Assembly: GCA_030160035.1 (NCBI GenBank)
Contig: BSNO01000003.1
Coordinates: 930,001 to 994,000, forward strand
DNA from: Rhizobium albus
GTDB lineage: Bacteria > Pseudomonadota > Alphaproteobacteria > Rhizobiales > Rhizobiaceae
Direction: 5' to 3'
Length of the DNA: 64,000 nucleotides
In this document: in pieces, positions 1 through 7,945 of the stretch
Numbering within the stretch: position 1 is the first letter of the stretch
Layout: the number at the start of each line of letters is the position of its first letter
Made by a program: the position numbers and the translations under genes
The notes under the pieces: model-generated
Database searches by the model: none
Seen by the model: only the letters and a program-made list of their open reading frames with translations
What the model was told of the DNA's origin: nothing

Positions 1-669
1 GCGCTCGACTTCAGCGCGGAAGCCGGCAACACGATCTGGCTGCGGGGCAGGGGACGCACGTTCCGACAGGCGGTGTGGGCCACATCCGTCTGCGAGAAGA
101 CCCCGCGTAAATGTCAGGCCAGCGGCGCGGGGATCGGTCTCGTCCGCGAGTACGTCAATCAGGCCTAGCCGCTCCGCTTCCTCGGCGTCGATCTGACGGC
201 CCGAGGTGATGAGTTCGGCGGCCGCCTCAAACCCGATGGCGCGGGGAAGACGCTGCGTTCCCCCCGCACCGGGCAGCAGGCCCAGGGTCACTTCGGGCAG
301 GCCAAGGCGGGTGCCGGGCAACGCCACGCGGTAATGTGCGCCAAGCGCGACCTCTAGCCCGCCGCCCAGCACCGTGCCATGCAGGGCGGCGATTACTGGT
401 TTCAAGGACGCCTCGATCCCGGTGATGACATCAGGCAAGATGGGCGCGACTGGTGGCTTGCCAAATTCGGAAACGTCCGCCCCGGCAACGAATGTTCGGC
501 CGGCGCAAAAAAGAACGGCCGCGCGAGCCTCGGGGTCGGCGGCAAGGCGTACCATGGCCTCGGCAAGTCCCTGGCGCACGGCGGCTGAAAGGGCATTGAC
601 CGGGGGGTTGTCGATTTCGATCAGCGCGATCTCGCCTTCGCGATGATAGGCTACGAGGTGTTCAGGCAT
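1..669 (-). CDS. enoyl-CoA hydratase / 3-hydroxyacyl-CoA dehydrogenase (FadJ/FadB-like), partial
   Basis: The first 223 codons of a gene that runs off the left window edge. The visible part is a crotonase (enoyl-CoA hydratase) domain: an N-terminal strand ending in IDNPPVNALS, the oxyanion-hole stretch AGADVSEFG, then LHGTVLGGGLEVALG and PEVTLGLLPGAGGTQRLPR, which carries the catalytic-glutamate region. The start overlaps the end of the iclR gene by 8 bases, so the two are translationally coupled. The residues after the crotonase fold (SERASPAPQPDRV) resemble the linker before the NAD-binding hydroxyacyl-CoA dehydrogenase domain of bifunctional beta-oxidation enzymes, so a protein near 700 residues is expected, but that half is not in the window. 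Its place in a TRAP-transporter operon suggests it degrades the CoA ester of the imported acid. Crotonase assignment is firm; the bifunctional reading is inferred. Confidence 0.85.
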   Translation of the reverse strand, partial: MPEHLVAYHREGEIALIEIDNPPVNALSAAVRQGLAEAMVRLAADPEARAAVLFCAGRTFVAGADVSEFGKPPVAPILPDVITGIEASLKPVIAALHGTVLGGGLEVALGAHYRVALPGTRLGLPEVTLGLLPGAGGTQRLPRAIGFEAAAELITSGRQIDAEEAERLGLIDVLADETDPRAAGLTFTRGLLADGCGPHRLSERASPAPQPDRVAGFRAEVER

Positions 670-1471
670 ATTCAGCCTCCGTGCGGATCACGCTGGGGCC
701 TTGCCCGGTCAAGCGTTCAAGGGTGCGGACCGCAGCCGCCAGACGAGGGCCAACCTCGCTGTCCATGCGGTCGGATGAGGCTTCGGTCGGCAGAGCGCCG
801 CAGGTGAAGACCACTGGTTCGGCTAGGTTGCTGCTGCGGAAGGGAACCGACACTGCGTTGTAGGCAGCCGGCGTCCCGCTGCCAGCCGGGGCGGAGACGA
901 AGCCACGTCGCGTCAACGCCTCGCGGGACGCCCCACGGTCCTGAAGCAGCAGATCAAGCGGCTCGCGCGCGGCGGGATGTTCGACACAGACCTGCGCGAT
1001 CTCGCCTGGCGTCGCCGCTGCGATGAAGGCCCGTGTCGAAGAGAAGGGCTGAAGCGGGATGCGTTGGCCGACTTCCAGCCAGATCGAGGCGACCTGCGTC
1101 GGACGCCAGGTGCGGATCAGCACCAGTTTGTCGCCGTCGCGCACGGCGAGCACCACCAGCGTTCCGGTCTCTTCGGCCAGACGCTGCATCAGATCATGTG
1201 CTGGCACCAGGAAGGATAGTGAGGCTGCAGCCACATGGCCCACAGCGACCAGCGTCGGGCCGGGGCGGAAACGGTCGTCACGTGGCGACTGGACCAGATA
1301 GCCCAGCTGGCCGAGCGTAAAGGTCAGCCGTGATACTGTGGATTTCGGCAGCCCCGTGCGTTGCGCGATTTCGCCGTTGCTGAGCCCGTCATCGGTTACG
1401 CGGAAAGCGCGTAGGACGGAAAGTCCGCGGGCGAGGGTGGTGGCAAAGCGGGGATCGTTCAGATCTGTCAT
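662..1471 (-). CDS. IclR-family transcriptional regulator
   Basis: A 269-residue protein of standard IclR length. Residues about 9-70 form the winged helix-turn-helix (LARGLSVLRAF, then GLSNGEIAQRTGLPKSTVSR, the recognition region). The rest is the IclR effector-binding (GAF-like) domain, with the typical VLAVRDGDKLVLIR and LPLQPFSSTRAF-type segments (here IPLQPFSSTRAF). It follows dctM with a 7-base gap and overlaps the start of the beta-oxidation gene, so it is co-transcribed with the transporter it probably controls. The tandem dyads upstream of dctP are the likely operator. Whether it represses or activates, and its ligand, cannot be read from the sequence. Confidence 0.93.
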   Translation of the reverse strand: MTDLNDPRFATTLARGLSVLRAFRVTDDGLSNGEIAQRTGLPKSTVSRLTFTLGQLGYLVQSPRDDRFRPGPTLVAVGHVAAASLSFLVPAHDLMQRLAEETGTLVVLAVRDGDKLVLIRTWRPTQVASIWLEVGQRIPLQPFSSTRAFIAAATPGEIAQVCVEHPAAREPLDLLLQDRGASREALTRRGFVSAPAGSGTPAAYNAVSVPFRSSNLAEPVVFTCGALPTEASSDRMDSEVGPRLAAAVRTLERLTGQGPSVIRTEAEYA

Positions 1472-1478
1472 GGGTGCC

Positions 1479-2816
1479 TCAAAAGCCGTAGGGGATAACG
1501 GTCGAGATTGCCGGCACCATGATCAGGATCGCAAGCACCACGAAGTCCATGGCCAGAAAACGCATGACTCCTGAGAAGATGAGGTCGATCTTGATGTCTC
1601 GCCCGGTCACATTGCCGATGACGAAGACGTTCAGCCCGACCGGCGGCGTGATCAGGCCGATCTCCAGCAGCTTGACGACGATAACGCCGAACCAGATCAG
1701 GTCGAGACCCATGTGGTCGACAAGCGGGATCACGAAGGGGAGCGTCAAAACGATGATCCCGACCGGGTCCAGAAACATCCCCAAGACGATGTAGAGCAGC
1801 GAGATCGCCAGCATGAGCGTCAGCGTCGACATGCCTGCATCCGCCACCCAACCGGCCACCATGCCGGCTGTTCCGGTCAGCGCGATGAACGACACGAAGA
1901 TCTTCGCCGATGCTGCGATCAGGAAAATGGCAGAGGTCTGGACCAGGCTCTCGCGAATGGCGACCCACATGGTCCGCAGCGTCAGCGAACCCTCGACGAG
2001 ACCGATCACGATGGTCAGGGCGACGCTGATTGCAGCCGCCTCGGTGGCAGTGAAGATGCCGCCATAGATGCCGCCAATAATGACGAGGAAAAGAACTGCT
2101 GCAGGCCAGGCGGACAAGGCTGCACGGCGTCGAGCCCCTTTGGCCAACGGCCGCGGATCGACGGGCGCAGCTGAAGGATCACGCGAGGTCCACCACATCA
2201 CCACGATGATGTACCCGAGCAGCGTCAGCAGTCCCGGCAGGATACCGGCCAGAAACAGGCTGCTGATCGATGTCTCGGTGAAGATGCCGTAGAGAATGAA
2301 GAGCACCGAGGGTGGGATCAGCGAGCCGAGAGTACCGCCGGCTGCGACCGAGGCCGTAGCCAGCTTGGGATTGTAGCCAAGGCGCAGCATTTCGGGCACG
2401 CAGATGCGGCCCATTGTCGAGGCGCAGGCGATGGAAGAACCCGAGATCGCCGAGAACCCGCCACACCCGATGAGCGAGGCGACGCTGACCCCGCCCGGAA
2501 CGCCGCGCAGCCAGACATTGGCGGCGTCATAGATCCGCGTCGTGATGCCGGTGTAATAGGCGATGTTTCCGAGCGCGACGAAGAGCGGGATCATCGACAG
2601 GTCGTAAGAGTGGATCAACTCGAAGAAGCTGTTCACCACCATCGACGAAGTGGGGTTGATCGCCCTTTCCGGCATGAAGGTACCGGTCCTGAGCGCGTAG
2701 ATCATGAAGGTGCCGACCGTCGCCACGCCCGCCAGCACAAAGGCAATGGGAACGCGCAGCGCCAGAAGCACGATGACCATGGAGACTGCAATCAGGCCGA
2801 TAGTGGATGCATCCAT
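1479..2816 (-). CDS. dctM: TRAP transporter large permease (DctM)
   Basis: A 445-residue, strongly hydrophobic inner-membrane protein with about a dozen membrane segments, the size and pattern of TRAP large subunits. Family signatures seen include GCGGFSAISGSSIACASTMG near residue 117, GTLGSLIPPSVLFILYG near residue 158 and the C-terminal GLITPPVGLNVFVI. TRAP large permeases move organic acids with sodium after delivery by the periplasmic binding protein. It begins directly after dctQ (one base apart) and is followed by iclR, so expression is coupled to both. Confidence 0.95.
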   Translation of the reverse strand: MDASTIGLIAVSMVIVLLALRVPIAFVLAGVATVGTFMIYALRTGTFMPERAINPTSSMVVNSFFELIHSYDLSMIPLFVALGNIAYYTGITTRIYDAANVWLRGVPGGVSVASLIGCGGFSAISGSSIACASTMGRICVPEMLRLGYNPKLATASVAAGGTLGSLIPPSVLFILYGIFTETSISSLFLAGILPGLLTLLGYIIVVMWWTSRDPSAAPVDPRPLAKGARRRAALSAWPAAVLFLVIIGGIYGGIFTATEAAAISVALTIVIGLVEGSLTLRTMWVAIRESLVQTSAIFLIAASAKIFVSFIALTGTAGMVAGWVADAGMSTLTLMLAISLLYIVLGMFLDPVGIIVLTLPFVIPLVDHMGLDLIWFGVIVVKLLEIGLITPPVGLNVFVIGNVTGRDIKIDLIFSGVMRFLAMDFVVLAILIMVPAISTVIPYGF

Positions 2817-2817
2817 G

Positions 2818-3330
2818 TCAGACGGCCTCTTCTTCGGTGAGCTCTGGCGTGTCCACTGCGCCGGTGCGGCGCAGCCGAACGATGTCTTCGAGCGCGACCA
2901 GGGCCAGGCGGATACCCATCATCAACAGACCCACAAGAAAGACGAGCTTCATCGGCCAACGGGGAATTCCAAGCAGCCCGTCATAGAACTCGCCCGACCG
3001 CCACGAGCCCGACAGGTTCCGCCAGCTTGCATAAATCAGTGGCAGCATAGCGAGCAGGGCGATGCACCAGCCCATGATGATCAGCACACCGCGTGCGCGT
3101 GGCGAAAGGCTGTCGGTAACGAAGGTGACAGCGATATGGGCGCGATTGGCGGTCGCGGCCGCCAGCGGTAGGACAATCGTTGGGACCATCAGCTCGCGCA
3201 CGATGATGACGATGTCGGGTACGCTTTGGTTGAAGAACTGTCGCCCAATCACATTCGCCGTGATCAGGATCGTCAGCGCCAGCGCCGCAAGGACTGAGAA
3301 CTCGAGCATGATACGTTCGATGGCCTTCAT
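2818..3330 (-). CDS. dctQ: TRAP transporter small permease (DctQ)
   Basis: A 170-residue membrane protein with four predicted hydrophobic segments, the usual size and topology of the TRAP small subunit. Family-like features are the N-terminal segment with ANVIGRQFFNQSVPDIVII and the following LMVPTIVLPLAAATANRAHI. It forms the membrane complex with DctM, whose gene starts one base after this stop codon. About 130 bases separate it from dctP; that gap contains a small GC-rich stem-loop. Confidence 0.93.
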   Translation of the reverse strand: MKAIERIMLEFSVLAALALTILITANVIGRQFFNQSVPDIVIIVRELMVPTIVLPLAAATANRAHIAVTFVTDSLSPRARGVLIIMGWCIALLAMLPLIYASWRNLSGSWRSGEFYDGLLGIPRWPMKLVFLVGLLMMGIRLALVALEDIVRLRRTGAVDTPELTEEEAV

Positions 3331-3403
3331 GGCAGCATCTCCGGTGGGGATCGGCCGCAGCCTGCCTGTGGGCGTGCAGGCTCAGCGGGTGCAAGTGAGG
3401 CGC

Positions 3404-3420
3404 GCGCGGGTCTGCCGCGC
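3404..3420. other. GC-rich stem-loop between dctP and dctQ
   Basis: Six-base-pair stem GCGCGG/CCGCGC around a five-base loop in the dctP-dctQ gap. Such hairpins often stabilise the binding-protein message relative to the permeases. No T-run follows on the minus strand, so it is not a clear terminator. Confidence 0.3.
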
Positions 3421-3462
3421 ACTGCCCTGTGGGCCTGGATCGGACCCGTCTGCTTCCGCTGA

Positions 3463-4518
3463 TCAGTTAGCCTGTTCGCCCCAGGGGTAGCCCTCGCTAT
3501 CGCGCAGCGCGGTGTATTCCGCGACCAGCTCTCTATAGCGATCGACCAGCCCCTGGCCGTCGAGACCCGCACTGTTTGCCCGCTGGATCCATTCGTCGAT
3601 GTATTTCTCGCCGGCTTCCGCCAGGCGGGCGCGATCCTCGTCCGAGATGGCCAATGTTGGCGTGCCCTGGTCCTTTAGGACTTGGACAGACCGCGCGTTT
3701 GCATCGTTCAGGATGCGCCCGAACTCGTCGGCCAAGCCTTCGCCTGCGGCCATCAGCGCCTCTTGCTGCTCGGGCGGCAGCATGTCGAAGCTGTCCTTGT
3801 TCATCATGATGCCGAGCGCGCCGATCTGGCCGTAATCGAGGGCGGTATAGCTGTCGAAGACCTCGTTGAAGCGTAGCGCCTCGACTAGATAGGGGTAGGT
3901 TTGCGTGCAGTCGATGAGCCCGGTCTCAAGCCCCTGATAGGCCTCGTAAACCGACATGTCGACGGGGGTGGCGCCCAGATCGTTAAAGACGCGGCCATAG
4001 GCGCCGACGCCCCGGATCCTGAGCCCGCGCACATCATCCAGCGTCTCGATGGTCGCACCCTTGCACCCGACTTGGACCGCCGAAGTCGTATAGGTTCCTA
4101 CATAAACCAGATTCTGGCGCGCGAGGTTCTCGCGGATCTGCTCGTTCTCTCGCATGATCCGGTCGGTTGCCTTCATACCGACCCAGGGATCGGGATTTGG
4201 GATCGGAAGATCCGCTAGTCCATAGGTGATCATGTCCTGCGGGAAATAGACGCCGATGACCGAACCCATGTCGGCAACCCCGTCACGGATGGATTGGACG
4301 GCAGCCTTTTCTGAAAAGAGGGCGCCGCCCCAGTTGATGTCGATGGTCAACTGTCCGTCTGTGCGCTCCGCAACCTGATCGATGAACCACTGTGTCGCTT
4401 CGGCGCGCACGCCGCGGTTGGGGCCCGCCTCGCCATAGATGAGTGTCATGGCGTGCGCCGCGTTGAATGCACCGCAGAACAAGCCGATTGCCGCACAGGT
4501 CGCTGTCAAATGTTTCAT
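3463..4518 (-). CDS. dctP: TRAP transporter periplasmic substrate-binding protein (DctP)
   Basis: A 351-residue secreted binding protein. The start was placed at 4518 because the segment MKHLTATCAAIGLFCGAF is a clear signal peptide (cleavage near AHA-MT) and a good ribosome site (AAGGAG) lies 7 bases before it; an in-frame extension upstream to 4779 has neither. DctP-family features are the N-terminal TLIYGEAGPNRGVRAEATQWF, the ligand-arginine region DDVRGLRIRGVG near residue 170 and VYEAYQGLETGLIDC. First gene of the dctPQM-iclR-hydratase operon. The ligand is an organic acid of unknown identity; the downstream beta-oxidation gene suggests one that is processed as a CoA ester. Confidence 0.94.
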   Translation of the reverse strand: MKHLTATCAAIGLFCGAFNAAHAMTLIYGEAGPNRGVRAEATQWFIDQVAERTDGQLTIDINWGGALFSEKAAVQSIRDGVADMGSVIGVYFPQDMITYGLADLPIPNPDPWVGMKATDRIMRENEQIRENLARQNLVYVGTYTTSAVQVGCKGATIETLDDVRGLRIRGVGAYGRVFNDLGATPVDMSVYEAYQGLETGLIDCTQTYPYLVEALRFNEVFDSYTALDYGQIGALGIMMNKDSFDMLPPEQQEALMAAGEGLADEFGRILNDANARSVQVLKDQGTPTLAISDEDRARLAEAGEKYIDEWIQRANSAGLDGQGLVDRYRELVAEYTALRDSEGYPWGEQAN

Positions 4519-4536
4519 GGTGGATCTCCTTCTCCC

Positions 4537-4573
4537 GTTCCACAATATGGCACACTGTTTCATATAATGGAAC
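4537..4573 (-). promoter_or_regulatory. tandem operator-like dyads upstream of dctP
   Basis: Two 17-base imperfect dyads, GTTCCACAATATGGCAC (4537-4553) and GTTTCATATAATGGAAC (4557-4573), share 12 of 17 positions and start exactly 20 bases (two helical turns) apart, just upstream of the dctP ribosome site. The GTTCCAT/ATGGAAC arms resemble known IclR-type operators. They probably bind the IclR protein of this operon; the assignment is inferred. Confidence 0.55.
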
Positions 4574-4957
4574 CACCAAAAAACTGGCGAATGCTGTTGC
4601 ATGTGTGTTGTGCGTCGATCGGAGGTTCGCGGGCTTGGTGAGCAGGCCGAGTAATAAGCCACGATAGTAAGGGCAGCGCTGGCCGGCATGCAGGTCGCTC
4701 GGTGTCTTGAGGGCGCTTCAAATAGTCCTACGGCCGGTGCAATTTCTCGGGTAACAGCGAGAAAAGCAGCACCCAGCACGATTTGCAGGTGCGCAACGGC
4801 CTCATGGAAGCCGAGCCGCGATAATTTTGCCAGCTTCTTTTGAAATGGTCTGCTGTTCTGGAACGGTCTGCGTTTCCCTCCGACATGTGAGGCAGCCGTT
4901 TAGATTTCCTTTGCCTCGTTGTGTTTAGATCGCGCAGTCCTCGAAGAAGAGTCCGCT
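4574..4957. other. divergent intergenic region, dctP / GGDEF gene
   Basis: About 380 bases without a convincing gene. It must contain the promoters of the minus-strand dctP operon and of the plus-strand cyclase. No strong -35/-10 pair, repeat or RNA gene was recognised outside the dctP dyads. Confidence 0.5.
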
Positions 4958-5905
4958 ATGCAGACACTAGACAATCCATTTGAGTGCCACTCGGTTCTCT
5001 TTGATGTTTGCTCGCGCTCGCCCAATTTGATGGCGGTGTTTGATGCAAACGATCGTCTCGTTTTTGCAAATGACGCGTTTTGCGAAGCGTTTGCTGTCGC
5101 TCCTTCAGAACAGCCTTCCTGGCGCGACATGATGAAAGAAAATTATCTGCGGGGCCGCGGACCGCTCATCGATACGACCGATATCGATCAGTGGCTGAAG
5201 GAAGCAGAGGGTAGGCGTGGAACGCGTCCATACCGAGCCTTCGAAGCACAAATGATTGATGGCAGGCATTTCTGGATCACGGAAACCGTCGATCGACACG
5301 GATTCCTCTTTCTTACAGCCTTCGAGATTTCATCCCTGCGCCTCTCAGGTCAGCAACTGCGCGAGGAGCGAGACATCGCACGCAGGGCCTCCTGGACAGA
5401 CGACCTCACCAATATTCCCAATCGAAGATACGTTCTGAAGACGATACAGGAGTGGCTCTTGAGCCAAGATGCCCGATCGTCATCGGGAAACCACGCTCTC
5501 GCCCTCCTGGACCTCGATCGGTTCAAATCGGTCAATGATCAGTTTGGGCATGATGTGGGTGACACCGTGCTCGTTCAGTTCTCGCAGACTATCCTCGCCG
5601 GCATTCGCAGAAACGACTTGTTCGGCCGGATGGGTGGAGAAGAGTTTCTGCTGTTTCTGCCGCATTGCAGCCTCGACGAGGCCACCCAGCGTCTGCTCAC
5701 CTTGCAGGATGATTTACGTAGGATCGAGTTTGCAGATGCACCGGGATTTCGCTGCACTTTCTCCGCGGGGGTGATCCGACTTCGAACATCTACCGCGCTT
5801 GATCGTGCCATAGCGGCGGCTGACGAGCGTCTTTATCTCGCGAAATCTCAAGGCCGGGACCGCATTGTCGCCATGCCTCGAAGCCGACGATCAATGCGTT
5901 CTTAA
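4958..5905 (+). CDS. PAS-GGDEF diguanylate cyclase
   Basis: A 315-residue protein that makes cyclic di-GMP from two GTP. The ATG at 4958 (after AAGAAGAG) is preferred; an in-frame TTG at 4919 is possible. Residues about 15-130 form a PAS-type sensory domain (NLMAVFDANDRLVFAND). After a short helical linker (REERDIARRASWTDDLTNIPNRR) comes the catalytic domain, with DLDRFKSVNDQFGHDVGD and the active-site loop GGEEF at residues 226-230. The allosteric inhibitory site RRND lies five residues before the loop, so product inhibition is expected. No transmembrane segment is evident, so the protein is cytosolic. It lies 42 bases before a matching EAL phosphodiesterase, with which it probably forms an operon. 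Confidence 0.93.
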   Translation: MQTLDNPFECHSVLFDVCSRSPNLMAVFDANDRLVFANDAFCEAFAVAPSEQPSWRDMMKENYLRGRGPLIDTTDIDQWLKEAEGRRGTRPYRAFEAQMIDGRHFWITETVDRHGFLFLTAFEISSLRLSGQQLREERDIARRASWTDDLTNIPNRRYVLKTIQEWLLSQDARSSSGNHALALLDLDRFKSVNDQFGHDVGDTVLVQFSQTILAGIRRNDLFGRMGGEEFLLFLPHCSLDEATQRLLTLQDDLRRIEFADAPGFRCTFSAGVIRLRTSTALDRAIAAADERLYLAKSQGRDRIVAMPRSRRSMRS

Positions 5906-5947
5906 GGAATCCCTGAAACGATAGAACTATCATTGGGAGGACCCGAC

Positions 5948-7207
5948 GTGCAGATGCTACTAAATGCGATCCACGAAGTACCGGAAAAGCAGGGAGCTCG
6001 ATCGGAGACCCTCCAACGCGCTTTGGAGGCGGTGCGAACGCATTTGGGTATGGAGGTTGCCTACCTCTCCGAATTTGTCGGTGATACGTCCGTTTTTCGG
6101 GCCGTTGACGCACCCGGACTTGAGCACATGATCAAGCCGGGGGATAGCCGCTCACTGGATGATGTGTATTGCAGGCATATCCTGGCCGGTCGACTTCCAG
6201 AGATCATTCCGGACACGTCCAAGGAACCGATATGTCAGGAAATGCCGATCACGGCAGCCGTACCCATCGGGTCACATGTGTCGATCCCGATCGTGTTGCC
6301 TAACGGCCAACCCTACGGAATGTTTTGCTGCCTGAGCCCGTTTGCCAATGATTCTCTCAATGCCCGCGATCTTGATGTCGTCAGGCTCTTTGCTGATCTC
6401 GCATCGCATCAGATCGCACAGGAGGTGGCCGAGCAGAATGAGGTCGCTTCGAAACAAACTCTCATTCGGCAGGTGCTAGACCAACGCGAATTCAGGCTGG
6501 TCTTCCAACCCATCGTGGACTTCTGCAAGGGCAAAACACGAGGCTACGAAGCGCTTTGTCGTTTTGACCCCCTTCCTTATCGATCGCCCGATCTCTGGAT
6601 CAATGATGCAAAGACTGCAGGTTTGGCTGTCGAGCTTGAACTGGCGATCATCGATAAAGCTCTCGGGATGTGGACCGATAACTTGACGAGTTCATATCTG
6701 GCATTGAACACCTCGCCCACCACCCTTTGTGATCCGCGTCTGGAGCTCTTGCTGAGCGAGCGTGATCTGTCATCCATCGTCATCGAGATAACCGAGCACA
6801 ACGCGGTCGACGATTATAAGCTGCTGAACGAGCAGCTGAATAACCTCAGGAAGCTTGGCGCGAAGGTGGCGATCGATGATGCGGGAGCAGGGTTCTCCAG
6901 TCTGCGCCATATTGTTCAGTTGTCGCCAGATCTTATCAAGCTGGACATGGCGTTGACGCGCGGCATTGATACGGATGCATCGCGACGCGCCCTGGCGTCT
7001 GCATTCGTCTTCTTTGCGCGAGAAACGGGAGCTGAAATTGTGGCGGAGGGCATTGAAACCGAAGCGGAGCTGCAAACACTTCGGGCGCTCGGCGTCAACT
7101 CGGGTCAAGGATACTACCTCGGAAGACCGCTTGAGTGGGAGGCTCTTCAGATGCTTCTCGATTGTGATTGCAGTTCCCATGCCTATCTTGGGCAGCACCA
7201 CGCTTGA
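5948..7207 (+). CDS. GAF-EAL cyclic di-GMP phosphodiesterase
   Basis: A 419-residue protein. The GTG at 5948 is chosen because GGGAGG lies 7 bases before it. Residues about 20-165 form a GAF domain (VAYLSEFVGDTSVFRAVDA, SIPIVLPNGQPYGMFCCLS). Residues about 175-410 form a full EAL domain: FRLVFQPIVD, the motif EAL at 201-203, LALNTSPTTL, IVIEITEH, AIDDAGAGFSSL, LIKLDM, AEGIETEAEL and GQGYYLGRP. All metal-binding and catalytic motifs appear intact, so it should hydrolyse cyclic di-GMP. It follows the GGDEF cyclase by 42 bases. The GAF ligand is unknown; small molecules or a chromophore are possible. Confidence 0.93.
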   Translation: MQMLLNAIHEVPEKQGARSETLQRALEAVRTHLGMEVAYLSEFVGDTSVFRAVDAPGLEHMIKPGDSRSLDDVYCRHILAGRLPEIIPDTSKEPICQEMPITAAVPIGSHVSIPIVLPNGQPYGMFCCLSPFANDSLNARDLDVVRLFADLASHQIAQEVAEQNEVASKQTLIRQVLDQREFRLVFQPIVDFCKGKTRGYEALCRFDPLPYRSPDLWINDAKTAGLAVELELAIIDKALGMWTDNLTSSYLALNTSPTTLCDPRLELLLSERDLSSIVIEITEHNAVDDYKLLNEQLNNLRKLGAKVAIDDAGAGFSSLRHIVQLSPDLIKLDMALTRGIDTDASRRALASAFVFFARETGAEIVAEGIETEAELQTLRALGVNSGQGYYLGRPLEWEALQMLLDCDCSSHAYLGQHHA

Positions 7208-7840
7208 GCCAGCGCACAGGCTGCGGAAGCGGCCTCCATCCGCCTAACGCGTCCGACACCAAGTCAAGTGACTATCTCGGTTTAGTATCGTTTGGAATGG
7301 CTATCGGCGCTCTCTTGCCAGAGCGCGTTTGCGTCCACCACGTTTTCGGACCGTCCGTCGCCCATCCTTCAAAATTCCGGGAGAGCTTCTTCCAGTTCAC
7401 CGCAACACAGTCCCACTTCAATAGCAGGTGCAGGCAACGGCAGCCGAACCGCCGTCGCTGCAATGGCAGTTCCAGCGAACGTGCTCGCAGAATAGCATCG
7501 TCCGACCAGCTGGATACGTGTCGGTCGACACGCGGCGCAAAGCCAAACATGGCATAGACCCGCCCCTGCGAATAGCTCTTTGTTCGACTACCCAAATCAC
7601 GTTATCGGGGCATGCTGGGAAATGATTTCCTGCCGGCGCCTTCGGGGCCGAAAGCGGACAGTCCGATTTTGGGTGAAGACGCACGAGAAGCTGCCATTAA
7701 ACGCAAGCTGATTTCAAAGACAGCATCCGACCCAATTCGAGAGTCTAGGTTCTGTCGTAGGATGCCTAAAAGCGGCTGGTCGGTTGCAGGGAAGGCACTC
7801 AGGTCATATGTCGAGGGCGAAGCTTAGAAGGAGTGCAGCC
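7208..7840. other. intergenic region upstream of the ABC-F gene
   Basis: About 630 bases with no convincing gene in either strand. It contains the left copy of an ~85-base diverged repeat (7618-7702) and, at its right end, the ribosome site AGAAGGAG (7826-7833) of a possible leader peptide. Confidence 0.5.
7618..7702 (+). repeat. diverged ~85-base intergenic repeat, left copy
   Basis: Shares blocks GGAAATG, TTCGGGGC, CAGTCCG, TTTTGGG and CTGCC.TT.AAC, in the same order and spacing, with 9574-9659 on the other side of the ABC-F gene. It contains a small hairpin, CGGAC-A-GTCCG. Confidence 0.55.
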
Positions 7841-7945
7841 GTGAACAACAGGATGAGCAACACCATTCGCATTGTTCTAGACCCTGTCACGGTTGCCTAT
7901 GTCTGCTTTTCTTACGCTCGATTCCGTCTCCGCTCGAACGGCTGA
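7841..7945 (+). promoter_or_regulatory. possible leader peptide of the ABC-F gene
   Basis: A 34-codon frame starting with GTG at 7841 and ending with TGA at 7943-7945, so it overlaps the first 47 bases of the ABC-F gene in another frame. It has a stronger ribosome site (AGAAGGAG, 7 bases before) than the ABC-F start itself. The peptide begins MNNRMSNTIRIVLDPV and ends with a basic FRLRSNG. ABC-F resistance genes are often controlled by short upstream frames that stall ribosomes, which makes this plausible, but there is no family match to support it. Confidence 0.4.

Noticed and set aside
7272-7595. 107-codon minus-strand frame between the EAL and ABC-F genes
   Set aside because: No ribosome site, no recognisable motif and an unusual Arg/Trp-rich composition.
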